NCBI RefSeq assembly: GCF_005405365.1
Contig: NZ_BJDX01000009.1
Span: 1-39,529 of the forward strand
Length of the DNA stretch: 39,529 nucleotides
Source: Enterococcus xiangfangensis
GTDB lineage: Bacteria; Bacillota; Bacilli; Lactobacillales; Enterococcaceae
Reading direction: 5' to 3'
In this document: in pieces, positions 17,666 to 25,590 of the stretch
How the letters are laid out: the number at the start of each line of letters is the position of its first letter
How positions within the stretch are numbered: position 1 is the first letter of the stretch
Notes under the pieces: model-generated
The model's input: only the letters and a program-made list of their open reading frames with translations
Database searches by the model: none
What the model was told of the DNA's origin: nothing
Translations under genes and position numbers: made by a program

Positions 17666-17728
17666 AAAATAGAGGAAGCTCCCCTTCATTTCAGGAACTC
17701 CCTCTTAACTGAATTTATGAATTCAGTT
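17666..17728 (-). terminator. Terminator region of the polysaccharide operon
   Basis: On the minus strand the arms 17705-17694 and 17682-17671 pair over 12 bp, using two G-U pairs that form only in the minus-strand RNA, and AUUUUU follows. A second small hairpin (17707-17715 with 17720-17728) lies just before it, next to the last stop codon. Confidence 0.85.
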
Positions 17729-17731
17729 TGA

Positions 17732-18898
17732 TTAATCTCTTCTAAAAATATCTCTCGTATAGACTTTTTCTTCCACCTCTTTAAGCAGTGGTTCCATCCG
17801 ATTTGATACGATTACATCGGATACCTTTTTGAATTCTTCAAAGTCTTTGATCACACGAGAACTGAAAAAATCTTCTGAATCTAACGTTGGTTCATAGACT
17901 ACGACTTCAATTCCTTTTGCTTTGATCCGCTTCATAACTCCTTGAATAGATGAGTATCGGAAATTATCTGAATTTGCCTTCATTGTTAAACGGTAGATTC
18001 CTACAACTTTAGGATTTTTTGCAATGATTTGATCTGCAATAAAATCTTTTCTCGTTGTATTTGCTTCGACGATCGCACCGATAATATTACTTGGAACTTC
18101 TTCATAATTTGCACGAAGTTGTTTTGTGTCTTTGGGCAAGCAATAACCGCCGTAACCAAAGGAAGGATTGTTATAATGTGAACCGATTCGAGGATCCAGC
18201 CCCACGCCTTCGATGATTTCCTTACTATTTAATCCGCGTGATTCTGCATACGTATCCAACTCGTTAAAGTAAGCCACTCGCAAAGCTAAATAAGTATTGG
18301 AAAATAGCTTGATTGCCTCTGCTTCTGTTGAATGGGTCAATAAAACTGCGACCTCTTCCTCTAACGCATTTTCTTTGAACATCTCTGCTATTTCTTGCCC
18401 ACGATCTGAGCATTCACCAACAACGATCCGCGAAGGGTGTAAGTTATCATATAATGCTTTTCCCTCACGAAGAAATTCAGGAGAAAAAATAATATTTTTT
18501 GTCTTAAATTTGGTTTGTAATTCTAACGTATAGCCTACAGGAACCGTTGACTTGATAATAAATGTTGTCTCAGGTCGAATAGCTAATGCTTTTTCGATCA
18601 CATCTTCTACTGTTGAAGTATCAAAATAATTCTTCTTTTCATCATAATCTGTTGGCGTAGCCACGATTAAATAATCACCAAATAATACAGCTTCTTCAAA
18701 ATTTTTCGTAAACTCAAGCTTCAAGTCTTCTCGTTCAAGGTATTCATGAACCTCTTTATCCTCTAATGGCGACTGTCTTTTCTGCAGCATCTCGATCTTT
18801 GTTTCTACGATATCATATGCTTTCACTTGTTCTTTTTGACTCAACAGCAATGCATTTGCTAACCCGACATAGCCTAAACCAATTATCGATACGTTCAA
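17732..18898 (-). CDS. ugd: UDP-glucose 6-dehydrogenase
   Basis: Oxidises UDP-glucose to UDP-glucuronate with two NAD+. The N-terminal Rossmann fold starts with [16 protein letters not shown]. The catalytic cysteine is C253 in [15 protein letters not shown], and the [19 protein letters not shown] and [15 protein letters not shown] segments closely match the HasB/Cps2K group. Length is 388 residues. The start is TTG 18898, because AAGGAAG lies eight bases before it. A GTG at 18907 would sit directly on that site. It is the last gene of the polysaccharide operon. Upstream by 17 bases is the epimerase that would convert its product to UDP-galacturonate. Because the epimerase is frameshifted here, UDP-glucuronate itself may be the end product. 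Confidence 0.95.
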   Translation of the reverse strand: MNVSIIGLGYVGLANALLLSQKEQVKAYDIVETKIEMLQKRQSPLEDKEVHEYLEREDLKLEFTKNFEEAVLFGDYLIVATPTDYDEKKNYFDTSTVEDVIEKALAIRPETTFIIKSTVPVGYTLELQTKFKTKNIIFSPEFLREGKALYDNLHPSRIVVGECSDRGQEIAEMFKENALEEEVAVLLTHSTEAEAIKLFSNTYLALRVAYFNELDTYAESRGLNSKEIIEGVGLDPRIGSHYNNPSFGYGGYCLPKDTKQLRANYEEVPSNIIGAIVEANTTRKDFIADQIIAKNPKVVGIYRLTMKANSDNFRYSSIQGVMKRIKAKGIEVVVYEPTLDSEDFFSSRVIKDFEEFKKVSDVIVSNRMEPLLKEVEEKVYTRDIFRRD

Positions 18899-18915
18899 AT
18901 CGATCACTTCCTTGA

Positions 18916-19927
18916 TTAAATTTTATAATAATCCCTGTACCAATCAACAAACTGTCCAAGTCCTTCTTCCAAACTAGTAGTCGGCTTAAATCCAATCTTT
19001 TTTTCTAAATCACTGACGTCTGCATAAGTTTGGATGACATCGCCTGGCTGCATAGCATGAAATTCCTTTGCCGCCTCTTTGCCGATTTTTTCTTCAAGAA
19101 TGTTAACAAATCTTATTAACTCGACTGGCTGGTTGTTTCCAATATTGTATATTTTATAAGGTGCCCAGCTTGAACTACTTCCGTTTTCCTCTGTCCAGTC
19201 AGGATCGGTTGTAGGCGGATTATCGATCAATCTCGCGATTCCTTCGACGATATCATCAATATACGTAAAATCTCTCTTCATCTTACCATTATTGAATATC
19301 TTGATCGTGTTTCCTTCAATAATATTTTTAGTAAAAGAAAAATAGGCCATATCCGGTCTGCCCCACGGCCCATAAACAGTAAAAAATCGTAAGCCTGTTG
19401 TCGGTATTCCAAATAAATGACTATATGAATGTGCCATCAACTCATTTGATTTCTTTGTTGCCGCGTATAAACTCACTGGATGATCGACATTGTCCTCTGT
19501 TGAAAACGGAATTTTCTTATTTCCCCCATAGACTGAAGAAGAAGAGGCATAAAGTAAATGTTTCACCGGAAATTTCCGACACGCTTCAAGAATATTAAAA
19601 AAACCAGTTACATTCGAATCAATGTACGCTTGAGGATTTTCTAAAGAATAACGAACCCCCCGCCTGAGCAGCCAGATTTATTACGACATCAAATTTTTCT
19701 TTAGCAAACAGTGAGAACAGCGCCTCCTTATCAGAGATATCTTTTTTTAAAAACTCAAAGTGCTGCTCATCTTCTAATGCTGCCAATCTGTTCTTTTTTA
19801 AATTGACCTCATAATAATCATTTAGATTATCAATACCTATGATATCTATGTCTTGATTTCTATGGAGCAGTTGTTTAACTAAATGATAGCCAATAAATCC
19901 TGCACTCCCAGTCACTAATAGTTTCAT
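18916..19927 (-). pseudogene. UDP-glucuronate 4-epimerase, frameshifted in a six-base homopolymer
   Basis: Two adjacent frames together encode one complete SDR epimerase of about 336 residues. The first (19927-19619) has MKLLVTGSAGFIGYHL and runs to NLAAQAG, then goes out of frame. The second frame carries SSSVYGG, the catalytic YAATKK and [19 protein letters not shown], and runs to the end. The break is at CCCCCC (19656-19661). With five bases instead of six, translation continues as [20 protein letters not shown], exactly the family sequence. The start codon has AAAGGAG before it. The pairing with ugd suggests UDP-galacturonate synthesis. Options are a true loss-of-function mutation, a phase-variable tract, or an assembly error. 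Confidence 0.9.
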
Positions 19928-19961
19928 TTTCTTTTCTCCTTTATTATGTTTATAAAGAAAA

Positions 19962-20001
19962 CCGACTCAATCCTCGCGGCCATCAAGATGCTCAAAGTCG
20001 G
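19962..20001 (-). terminator. Weak hairpin before the epimerase-ugd pair
   Basis: CCGACT (19962-19967) pairs with AGTCGG (19996-20001), with weaker inner pairing. TTTTCTTT follows on the minus strand. It could partly end transcription between the glycosyltransferases and the epimerase. Confidence 0.35.
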
Positions 20002-20050
20002 ATAATATTCGTATTTATCTTTCTTAGGACGGAACTTCTAAATAATTGAT

Positions 20051-20108
20051 GGACGAATGATTCGAATTACTAAATACGACTTTAGTATTTAGTACGATCA
20101 GAATCGTC
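20051..20108. repeat. Extended imperfect hairpin after the GT2 gene
   Basis: A perfect 9-bp core (ACTAAATAC at 20069-20077 with GTATTTAGT at 20085-20093) is extended by imperfect outer arms (GACGA near 20052 and GAATCGTC to 20108). It lies in a 185-base gap, the largest between the genes downstream of the dehydratase. Confidence 0.6.
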
Positions 20109-20112
20109 AAAT

Positions 20113-20976
20113 TCATTTGCCCTTCAGCCTATTCTTAATGAATTTTTGCAACACTATTGCATAGATATTAAATGTATTCAATAATTTGACAAATACTAGT
20201 TCTCTTTCGCTAAATATAGCGTGTTTTTTTAAAACATAGTAATAATTTTTCCTTCTATCTAAAAGAATAGTTTTTAAACGCTCATGGTATTCCTTTTTTG
20301 TTTGATTATGATAAATGTGGGTTGCTAAGCATACGATATTTTGTTTTGAGTTCTCTTTGAATTGCAAAGATAAATCAACATCTTCAGAGTACATAAATAT
20401 CTGCTCATCAAAACCGCCGATTTCTATATAATCCTTTCTCTTACATAAAAAAAAAGCTCCTGATATCCAACCGACTTCTTGTTTTCCTGTTTTTGGCAAA
20501 CGAATCCTTTTTTTTCTAAAATTAAAGTTTTTGAAAAAAATATTTTGATTGATTTCTCCTAATAAAGTTGGGCTAGAGAAACCCGCCGATTGAAGCGAAC
20601 CATCTGAATTAAGAATCACTGATGAAACAATCCCGCTATTTTCTTTCCTTACTTCCTCCATCAACAAGTCAAAATCTGTATCTACTACTGTGACATCACT
20701 GTTAATAAAGCAAACAATATCAGATTGTGCCGCTTCGCTTCCTCGATTATTCGCATAGCCAAATCCATAGTTATCATCAAGAAAAAGCAATTGAATCTCG
20801 TTTTCATTTCCAAATAATCTGCTTAATTTTTCTTTTTCTACTTTTGTAGAATTATTGTCGACAATGACTATTTCAAAAGCAAATTTTTCTAAACTTTTGT
20901 TTGCTCTTAAAGATTCGACGCATTCCAACAATACGTCGCCTGTATTGTAGTTTACAATAATAAATGAGATATTCAT
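20113..20976 (-). CDS. Glycosyltransferase family 2 (rhamnosyltransferase-like)
   Basis: An inverting GT-A enzyme that would add one sugar to the lipid-linked repeat unit at the inner membrane face. The N-terminus ISFIIVNYNTGDVLLECVESL and the VIVDNNST segment are the nucleotide-sugar site. CFINSDVTVV carries the metal-binding D-x-D equivalent, and WISGAFFLCKRKDY is typical of the WcaA/WbbL-like, often rhamnosyl-transferring, group. Length 287 is normal. The start is ATG 20976, which overlaps the stop codon of the preceding gene by one base (TGATG). The donor sugar cannot be told from sequence. Confidence 0.85.
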   Translation of the reverse strand: MNISFIIVNYNTGDVLLECVESLRANKSLEKFAFEIVIVDNNSTKVEKEKLSRLFGNENEIQLLFLDDNYGFGYANNRGSEAAQSDIVCFINSDVTVVDTDFDLLMEEVRKENSGIVSSVILNSDGSLQSAGFSSPTLLGEINQNIFFKNFNFRKKRIRLPKTGKQEVGWISGAFFLCKRKDYIEIGGFDEQIFMYSEDVDLSLQFKENSKQNIVCLATHIYHNQTKKEYHERLKTILLDRRKNYYYVLKKHAIFSERELVFVKLLNTFNIYAIVLQKFIKNRLKGK

Positions 20977-22118
20977 CAATGCTCTCCTAAATCGCCATAT
21001 ACTTTTTCATAAAATCTGACATTTTTGCTCAGTTCAAATTCTGTTTGCTCAATAATTTCATTGTATCTAGTTCTAGATTCAATATACGAGTCTTTATCCT
21101 CAGTATAAATAGACTCTATTTTTCTGACCCATTTGTTCATAGATTTTTTATCGATTGGCAAATACTCTATCCGATCGGTTATATTTGTCTCCAAAGGAAC
21201 GGTGTTCGAAGAAACAACATTCAGACCATTTGCCTGTGCTTCAATTGCCACATTGCCTAATCCTTCTCTGAGTGAAGGAAAAAGTAAGACATCCATACTC
21301 GAATAATAGCTGCTCATCTCATCAGTTGATTCAATAAAAATAGTATTTCCAAGTAACTTTCTAGCCTTCAGTGTCTGTTTGATGTTGTCTTCTAATTTTC
21401 CTTTGCCAATAATCAGTAAGCGCCAATCATGCGTCATTTGATTAAATTCAGTCAACACATCAATGATATATCCATGATTTTTCACCTTGTCAAGTCTACC
21501 AACCATGCCTAACAAAAGCGTTTGATCTGCAATTTTTAAAGAAGCTCGGATGTTGGTCCTTTTATGTATATCAAACTTGAAGTCTGAAACACAAAAACCA
21601 TTTGAAATCACGTTGAATTCTTTTTTTCGAAAGAGATAATTCCCCGCCGCTTTAGAAGTAGCCAGCAATATATCCGCAAACTCCGTTATATTTCGTTGAT
21701 AGAATTGTTGGACGCTACCTTTTATCCCTTTGTTTTCTGAAGCACTATGACTGTGGATAATAACTTTTTTATCCGCTTTTTTTAAGAGCTTCGTATACAT
21801 ATGTGCTGTACTTCTCATGTGTGCATGAACAATATCCCACTCCGGATGATCTGTAATTAAATTATTCCAAGCGGTGACATAGTGCCTATGATTATAAATG
21901 GTGTATCTGGGGACTGAAAATATATTTCCACCTAATTGTCTTATCTCCGCTTCATAAGCGCCAATAGTTTCTGTATGCTTGATAAAATCAAATTGAAATC
22001 TATCTTTATCGATAACTCTATACAGATTCATGATCATAGTCTCTGATCCACCTCGATCAAGGGCGCCAAATACATGAACAATTTTTATTATCTGATTAGT
22101 GTTTTTGTTTTTATTCAT
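20976..22118 (-). CDS. Glycosyltransferase family 4 (EpsF-like)
   Basis: A GT-B retaining glycosyltransferase of 380 residues. The N-terminal domain has VHVFGALDRGGSETMIMNLYR, a motif typical of GT4 enzymes such as EpsF. The C-terminal domain carries LLGMVGRLDKVKNH and the donor-binding E-x7-E region LFPSLREGLGNVAIEAQANG. No membrane segment is seen, so it is probably a peripheral membrane enzyme of the repeat-unit assembly line. It overlaps the upstream gene by eight bases and the downstream gene by one, so it is translationally coupled. Donor and linkage are unknown. Confidence 0.87.
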   Translation of the reverse strand: MNKNKNTNQIIKIVHVFGALDRGGSETMIMNLYRVIDKDRFQFDFIKHTETIGAYEAEIRQLGGNIFSVPRYTIYNHRHYVTAWNNLITDHPEWDIVHAHMRSTAHMYTKLLKKADKKVIIHSHSASENKGIKGSVQQFYQRNITEFADILLATSKAAGNYLFRKKEFNVISNGFCVSDFKFDIHKRTNIRASLKIADQTLLLGMVGRLDKVKNHGYIIDVLTEFNQMTHDWRLLIIGKGKLEDNIKQTLKARKLLGNTIFIESTDEMSSYYSSMDVLLFPSLREGLGNVAIEAQANGLNVVSSNTVPLETNITDRIEYLPIDKKSMNKWVRKIESIYTEDKDSYIESRTRYNEIIEQTEFELSKNVRFYEKVYGDLGEH

Positions 22119-23211
22119 GGACTATTTCCTCTATAGTTTGAAGATACCGATTGACTACGATGTCTCTATCAAATTTTTCAGACACAAATTTTCTTCCATT
22201 GATTCCCATCTGTTGTTTTTCTGAATAGGACAACTGGATAAAGGCTCGAATTTTTTCTACTAGTTGATCGGTTTGTTTTGCTTCAAAGATGTAACCATTA
22301 AATCCATCTTCCTTAACAACATCTTTACACCCTGGTTGATCAGTTGTAATGATTGGTCTGCAAGACGCTGCACTTTCAAGTAATACATTTGAAATCCCTT
22401 CAGGATAGTAAGAAGGATGGATGGTACAGTGCATGTCTTTTAAAAATTGACTTATATCTGGAACCAAGCCATGATAATTGATAACTCCCGCACTTTCATA
22501 TGTTTTGAGTTTATCTACATAGTCATCTTCTAAAAAACCGCAGATATGAAATTCAACATTTTTATATTCCGCTTTAATTCTTTCAGCCGCCGTTAAATAC
22601 TCATCAATTCCTTTTTCCTTCATTATCCGAGAAATGAAGACGAACTTTATAGCAGTTTCATCTGATGGGTATGGTAGTTGAGTGAATTGGGTTAGGTTCA
22701 CACCCGATCCTGGAATCAAGGTCCCATTGGTTTGAATAATTTTATTGTCTAAGAAAAAATCCATGTTCGGTTTATTTTGGAAAAAAACCGTGTTAATGTT
22801 CTTGAAAGCAAGCTTGTACATTTGAATTAATAACTTTTGAGTCGGTCCGCTAGTTCCAAGGGCTGTTCCCATACCTGTTATATTCGCAAGACAAGGAATT
22901 TTGTTCATGCGTGCTGCAATTCCTCCATAGATATTAGGCTTGATTGTATATAGTAAAATACACGAAGGGTTTATTCGCTTGATAGTTTTTTGATACTGAA
23001 AAAAAAGTTTGAGCTCATTAATCGGATTCATCCCTCTCCTATCCAAATCAATTTGCTGCACTTCACAGCCAAGAGCCTCAATATCAGCTATGTACGGACC
23101 TCCCGGTATCAAAACAATTACTTTATATTTTTTAGTAAGAGACAATAGTAATTCTTTTCTGAATTTATATAATCCCATGTCGTTATTTGCCAGTATCAAA
23201 ATTATTTTCAT
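22111..23211 (-). CDS. Glycosyltransferase family 4 (EpsD/PglA-like)
   Basis: A GT-B enzyme of 366 residues. It begins KIILILANNDMGLYKFRKELLLSL and has NIYGGIAARMNKIPCLANITGMGTALG, both typical of the family that includes PglA and EpsD. In campylobacters PglA adds GalNAc to undecaprenyl-PP-diNAcBac. The donor motif is HPSYYPEGISNVLLESAASCRP. Because the gene follows the PglC-like phosphoglycosyl transferase directly (TAATG overlap), it is the best candidate for the second sugar of the repeat. That order of action is inference from gene order and family. Confidence 0.87.
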   Translation of the reverse strand: MKIILILANNDMGLYKFRKELLLSLTKKYKVIVLIPGGPYIADIEALGCEVQQIDLDRRGMNPINELKLFFQYQKTIKRINPSCILLYTIKPNIYGGIAARMNKIPCLANITGMGTALGTSGPTQKLLIQMYKLAFKNINTVFFQNKPNMDFFLDNKIIQTNGTLIPGSGVNLTQFTQLPYPSDETAIKFVFISRIMKEKGIDEYLTAAERIKAEYKNVEFHICGFLEDDYVDKLKTYESAGVINYHGLVPDISQFLKDMHCTIHPSYYPEGISNVLLESAASCRPIITTDQPGCKDVVKEDGFNGYIFEAKQTDQLVEKIRAFIQLSYSEKQQMGINGRKFVSEKFDRDIVVNRYLQTIEEIVHE

Positions 23212-23831
23212 TACTTATTCCCTTCAAACTTCTGAACAGTTATATTATCATCGGCAGATATTCCTTCTCGGATAAAAACTTTAATCATTGTCTTGCCAAT
23301 AATCTTGATATCGTTAAATAGACTTAACGTTTCAATATATCTGTTATCAAACTTGAATTTATCTGCCCAAGACACTGTATTTCTTCCATTTACTTGAGCC
23401 AGTCCAGTTAATCCAGGTCTGACCAAATGTCTTCTTCTTTGTTCTTTATTATATAGCGGTAAATATTCCACAAGTAGTGGTCTTGGACCGACGATACTCA
23501 TATCTCCTTTAAAAATATTCCATAATTCAGGCAGCTCGTCCAAACTTGTAGAACGCAATAGTTTTCCAAATTTTGTGAGTCGCTCATCATCCGGCAATAA
23601 CTTTCCTGAACTGTCTCGTGTATCATTCATCGTTCGGTATTTATACATTAGAAAGATTTTTTCATTTTTCCCAGGACGTTCTTGTTTAAAAATGACCGGT
23701 GCGCCTAACCTTAACCGAACGAGTACCGTGATGATCAAAAAAACTGGAGCCAGTACTATTAAACCAATCCCAGAAAAAATAAGATCTAAGAGTCGTTTAA
23801 TATATTTTCCATAGAAACTATTATGCTTCAT
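23211..23831 (-). CDS. PglC/EpsL-like phosphoglycosyl transferase (initiating enzyme)
   Basis: A small monotopic phosphoglycosyl transferase that moves a sugar phosphate from a UDP-sugar to undecaprenyl phosphate and so starts the repeat unit. One hydrophobic re-entrant segment lies at about residues 14-36. The catalytic pair is D98-E99 in RSTSLDELPELWN, followed by GDMSIVGPRPLL and RPGLTGLAQVNGR. At 206 residues it lacks the large N-terminal domain of WcaJ/WbaP and is the size of PglC and EpsL. Its neighbours supply diNAcBac synthesis genes, so UDP-diNAcBac is its probable substrate. It overlaps the aminotransferase gene by 11 bases. Confidence 0.92.
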   Translation of the reverse strand: MKHNSFYGKYIKRLLDLIFSGIGLIVLAPVFLIITVLVRLRLGAPVIFKQERPGKNEKIFLMYKYRTMNDTRDSSGKLLPDDERLTKFGKLLRSTSLDELPELWNIFKGDMSIVGPRPLLVEYLPLYNKEQRRRHLVRPGLTGLAQVNGRNTVSWADKFKFDNRYIETLSLFNDIKIIGKTMIKVFIREGISADDNITVQKFEGNK

Positions 23832-24942
23832 CGTTAACAGCTCGTTTTATAATACTCGTTGTGCGTTCCAAATCTTCAATAGTCATTTTCGAGTCAGATG
23901 GAAGACAGATTCCTTTTGCGAATAACATTTCTGATACTTCTCCGCCAAATACATCGTATTTTTTAAAAACAGGTTGCAAATGCATGGGTTTCCATACAGG
24001 TCTAGACTCGATATTTTCGTTTGCTAACGCATCCATCAAAATAGTCGGATCAATCCCATCAAAGTAAACAACTGAAAGCCAACAGTTAGGCTCGTTCCAA
24101 GTATTTTCTGGCATGAAATGAATTCCAGGCAAATCAGCGAGCATTTTTTTATAGTACGCATAAATCGCACGTTTTTGTGCAACTCGTTCATCTAATACTT
24201 TCAGCTGACCGCGTCCGATTCCCGCAACAATGTTACTCATACGATAATTATAACCAATTTCTTTATGTTCATAGTGACGTTCTTTTTCGCGAGATTGAGT
24301 AGACCAGAATCGAACTTTGCTTACCAATTCCGCATCATCGGAAATGAGCATTCCGCCGCCTGAAGTTGTAATGATCTTGTTTCCATTGAATGAGAAAACC
24401 CCAACTTTCCCAATGGTTCCTGTCTGTTTGCCTTTATACAAAGTACCTAAAGATTCCGCCGCATCTTCAATCAGGGGGACATTAAATCGATCACAAATCG
24501 TTTTGATTTCATCTAATTCAGCAGACACCCCGTATAAATGAACGGCAATGACTGCTTTTACATCAGGATGTTTTGTCAAAGCTGCTTCCAATAATTTTGG
24601 ATCCATGTTCCAAGACTCTAGATCACTATCTACAAATATAGGGACAGCTCCTTCATAAATTATCGGATTAACAGAGGCCGCAAAGGTGAGTGACTGACAA
24701 ATCACCTTATCACCAACGCCCACACCAACAGCTTTCAAGGCTAAGTGAATCGCACTTGTCCCCGAAACTAAGGCAGCTGCATTGCCAATTTCTACATGTT
24801 CTGCAAGCTCTTTTTCGAATCCATCAACATTAGCTCCTAAAGGCGCAATCCAGTTTGTATCAAATGCTTCTTTGATAAATTCTTGTTCATATCCTTCATC
24901 ACTCATATGCGGTGATGACAATAAAATTTTGTTCTTCTTCAT
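23821..24942 (-). CDS. PLP-dependent UDP-4-keto-sugar aminotransferase (PglE/EpsN-like)
   Basis: A DegT/DnrJ/EryC1/StrS-family enzyme of 373 residues that should convert UDP-4-keto-6-deoxy-GlcNAc to the 4-amino sugar using glutamate. The PLP lysine is K189 in VFSFNGNKIITTSGGGML, a signature of the PglE/EpsN and LegC group. VPLIEDAAESLGTLYKGKQTG is the cofactor-stacking region. It has no strong ribosome binding site of its own and begins four bases after the acetyltransferase gene, so coupling is likely. It works with the dehydratase and acetyltransferase upstream and the phosphoglycosyl transferase downstream. Confidence 0.92.
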   Translation of the reverse strand: MKKNKILLSSPHMSDEGYEQEFIKEAFDTNWIAPLGANVDGFEKELAEHVEIGNAAALVSGTSAIHLALKAVGVGVGDKVICQSLTFAASVNPIIYEGAVPIFVDSDLESWNMDPKLLEAALTKHPDVKAVIAVHLYGVSAELDEIKTICDRFNVPLIEDAAESLGTLYKGKQTGTIGKVGVFSFNGNKIITTSGGGMLISDDAELVSKVRFWSTQSREKERHYEHKEIGYNYRMSNIVAGIGRGQLKVLDERVAQKRAIYAYYKKMLADLPGIHFMPENTWNEPNCWLSVVYFDGIDPTILMDALANENIESRPVWKPMHLQPVFKKYDVFGGEVSEMLFAKGICLPSDSKMTIEDLERTTSIIKRAVNDEA

Positions 24943-24946
24943 TTTT

Positions 24947-25576
24947 CTACCAGCTTTCTATTTCTTTAGCGGGAACTCCAACATATTTCCCTCTATTATC
25001 AGCATCACGAATCAATACCGTTCCAGCACCAATAATATTTTGATCACCGATCCTAATTCCTTGAATTATTTTCGTTCCCACCCCAATTTCATTTTCATTA
25101 CCGATCCTAACATTTCCTGAAACATTGATAGTCGGATACAACGTATTAAAATCTCCCATTGCCGTATCATGACCGATTGTTGAACCAATATTGATCATAT
25201 TAAAATCTCCAAATTGAATATCCGCTGTAAAAGTTGAATTTGCCATAACTACATTTCCTACTCCAAACGTCACTTGATATCCCAATAAAACATTGGAATC
25301 AATTAAATTTGGATAAACAAGATTTGGATTACTCGATAACTGCTGATAAATTCTTTTTTTGATAGCGGGTTTAGCAATCCCGATAACAACTCCTATTCTC
25401 TTCTGATACCGTTCCAAAATTTCAACGGGTCCAATAACCGGTTTCCCATAAACTTTCTTTGAAATAGAATCATAATTATCATCTACAAAACCAACTAATT
25501 CATGTTCAGGCAGGCGTGCTAGTAAGAAGGCTATTTCTTTAGCAAAACCACCTGCTCCGACAATTATTATTTCCAT
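24947..25576 (-). CDS. UDP-4-amino-sugar N-acetyltransferase (PglD/EpsM/NeuD-like)
   Basis: A 209-residue acetyl-CoA-dependent enzyme with two parts. The N-terminal Rossmann-like domain (EIIIVGAGGFAKEIAFLL) binds the UDP-sugar. The left-handed beta helix with hexapeptide repeats runs from about residue 90. The catalytic base is probably His136 in GSTIGHDTAMGD, as in PglD. AGGTG stands six bases before ATG 25576. It completes UDP-N,N'-diacetylbacillosamine from the product of the aminotransferase. NeuD of sialic acid loci is a relative, but no sialic or legionaminic acid synthase genes are present, so the bacillosamine reading is preferred. Confidence 0.9.
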   Translation of the reverse strand: MEIIIVGAGGFAKEIAFLLARLPEHELVGFVDDNYDSISKKVYGKPVIGPVEILERYQKRIGVVIGIAKPAIKKRIYQQLSSNPNLVYPNLIDSNVLLGYQVTFGVGNVVMANSTFTADIQFGDFNMINIGSTIGHDTAMGDFNTLYPTINVSGNVRIGNENEIGVGTKIIQGIRIGDQNIIGAGTVLIRDADNRGKYVGVPAKEIESW

Positions 25577-25590
25577 CCAATCACCTGTTT

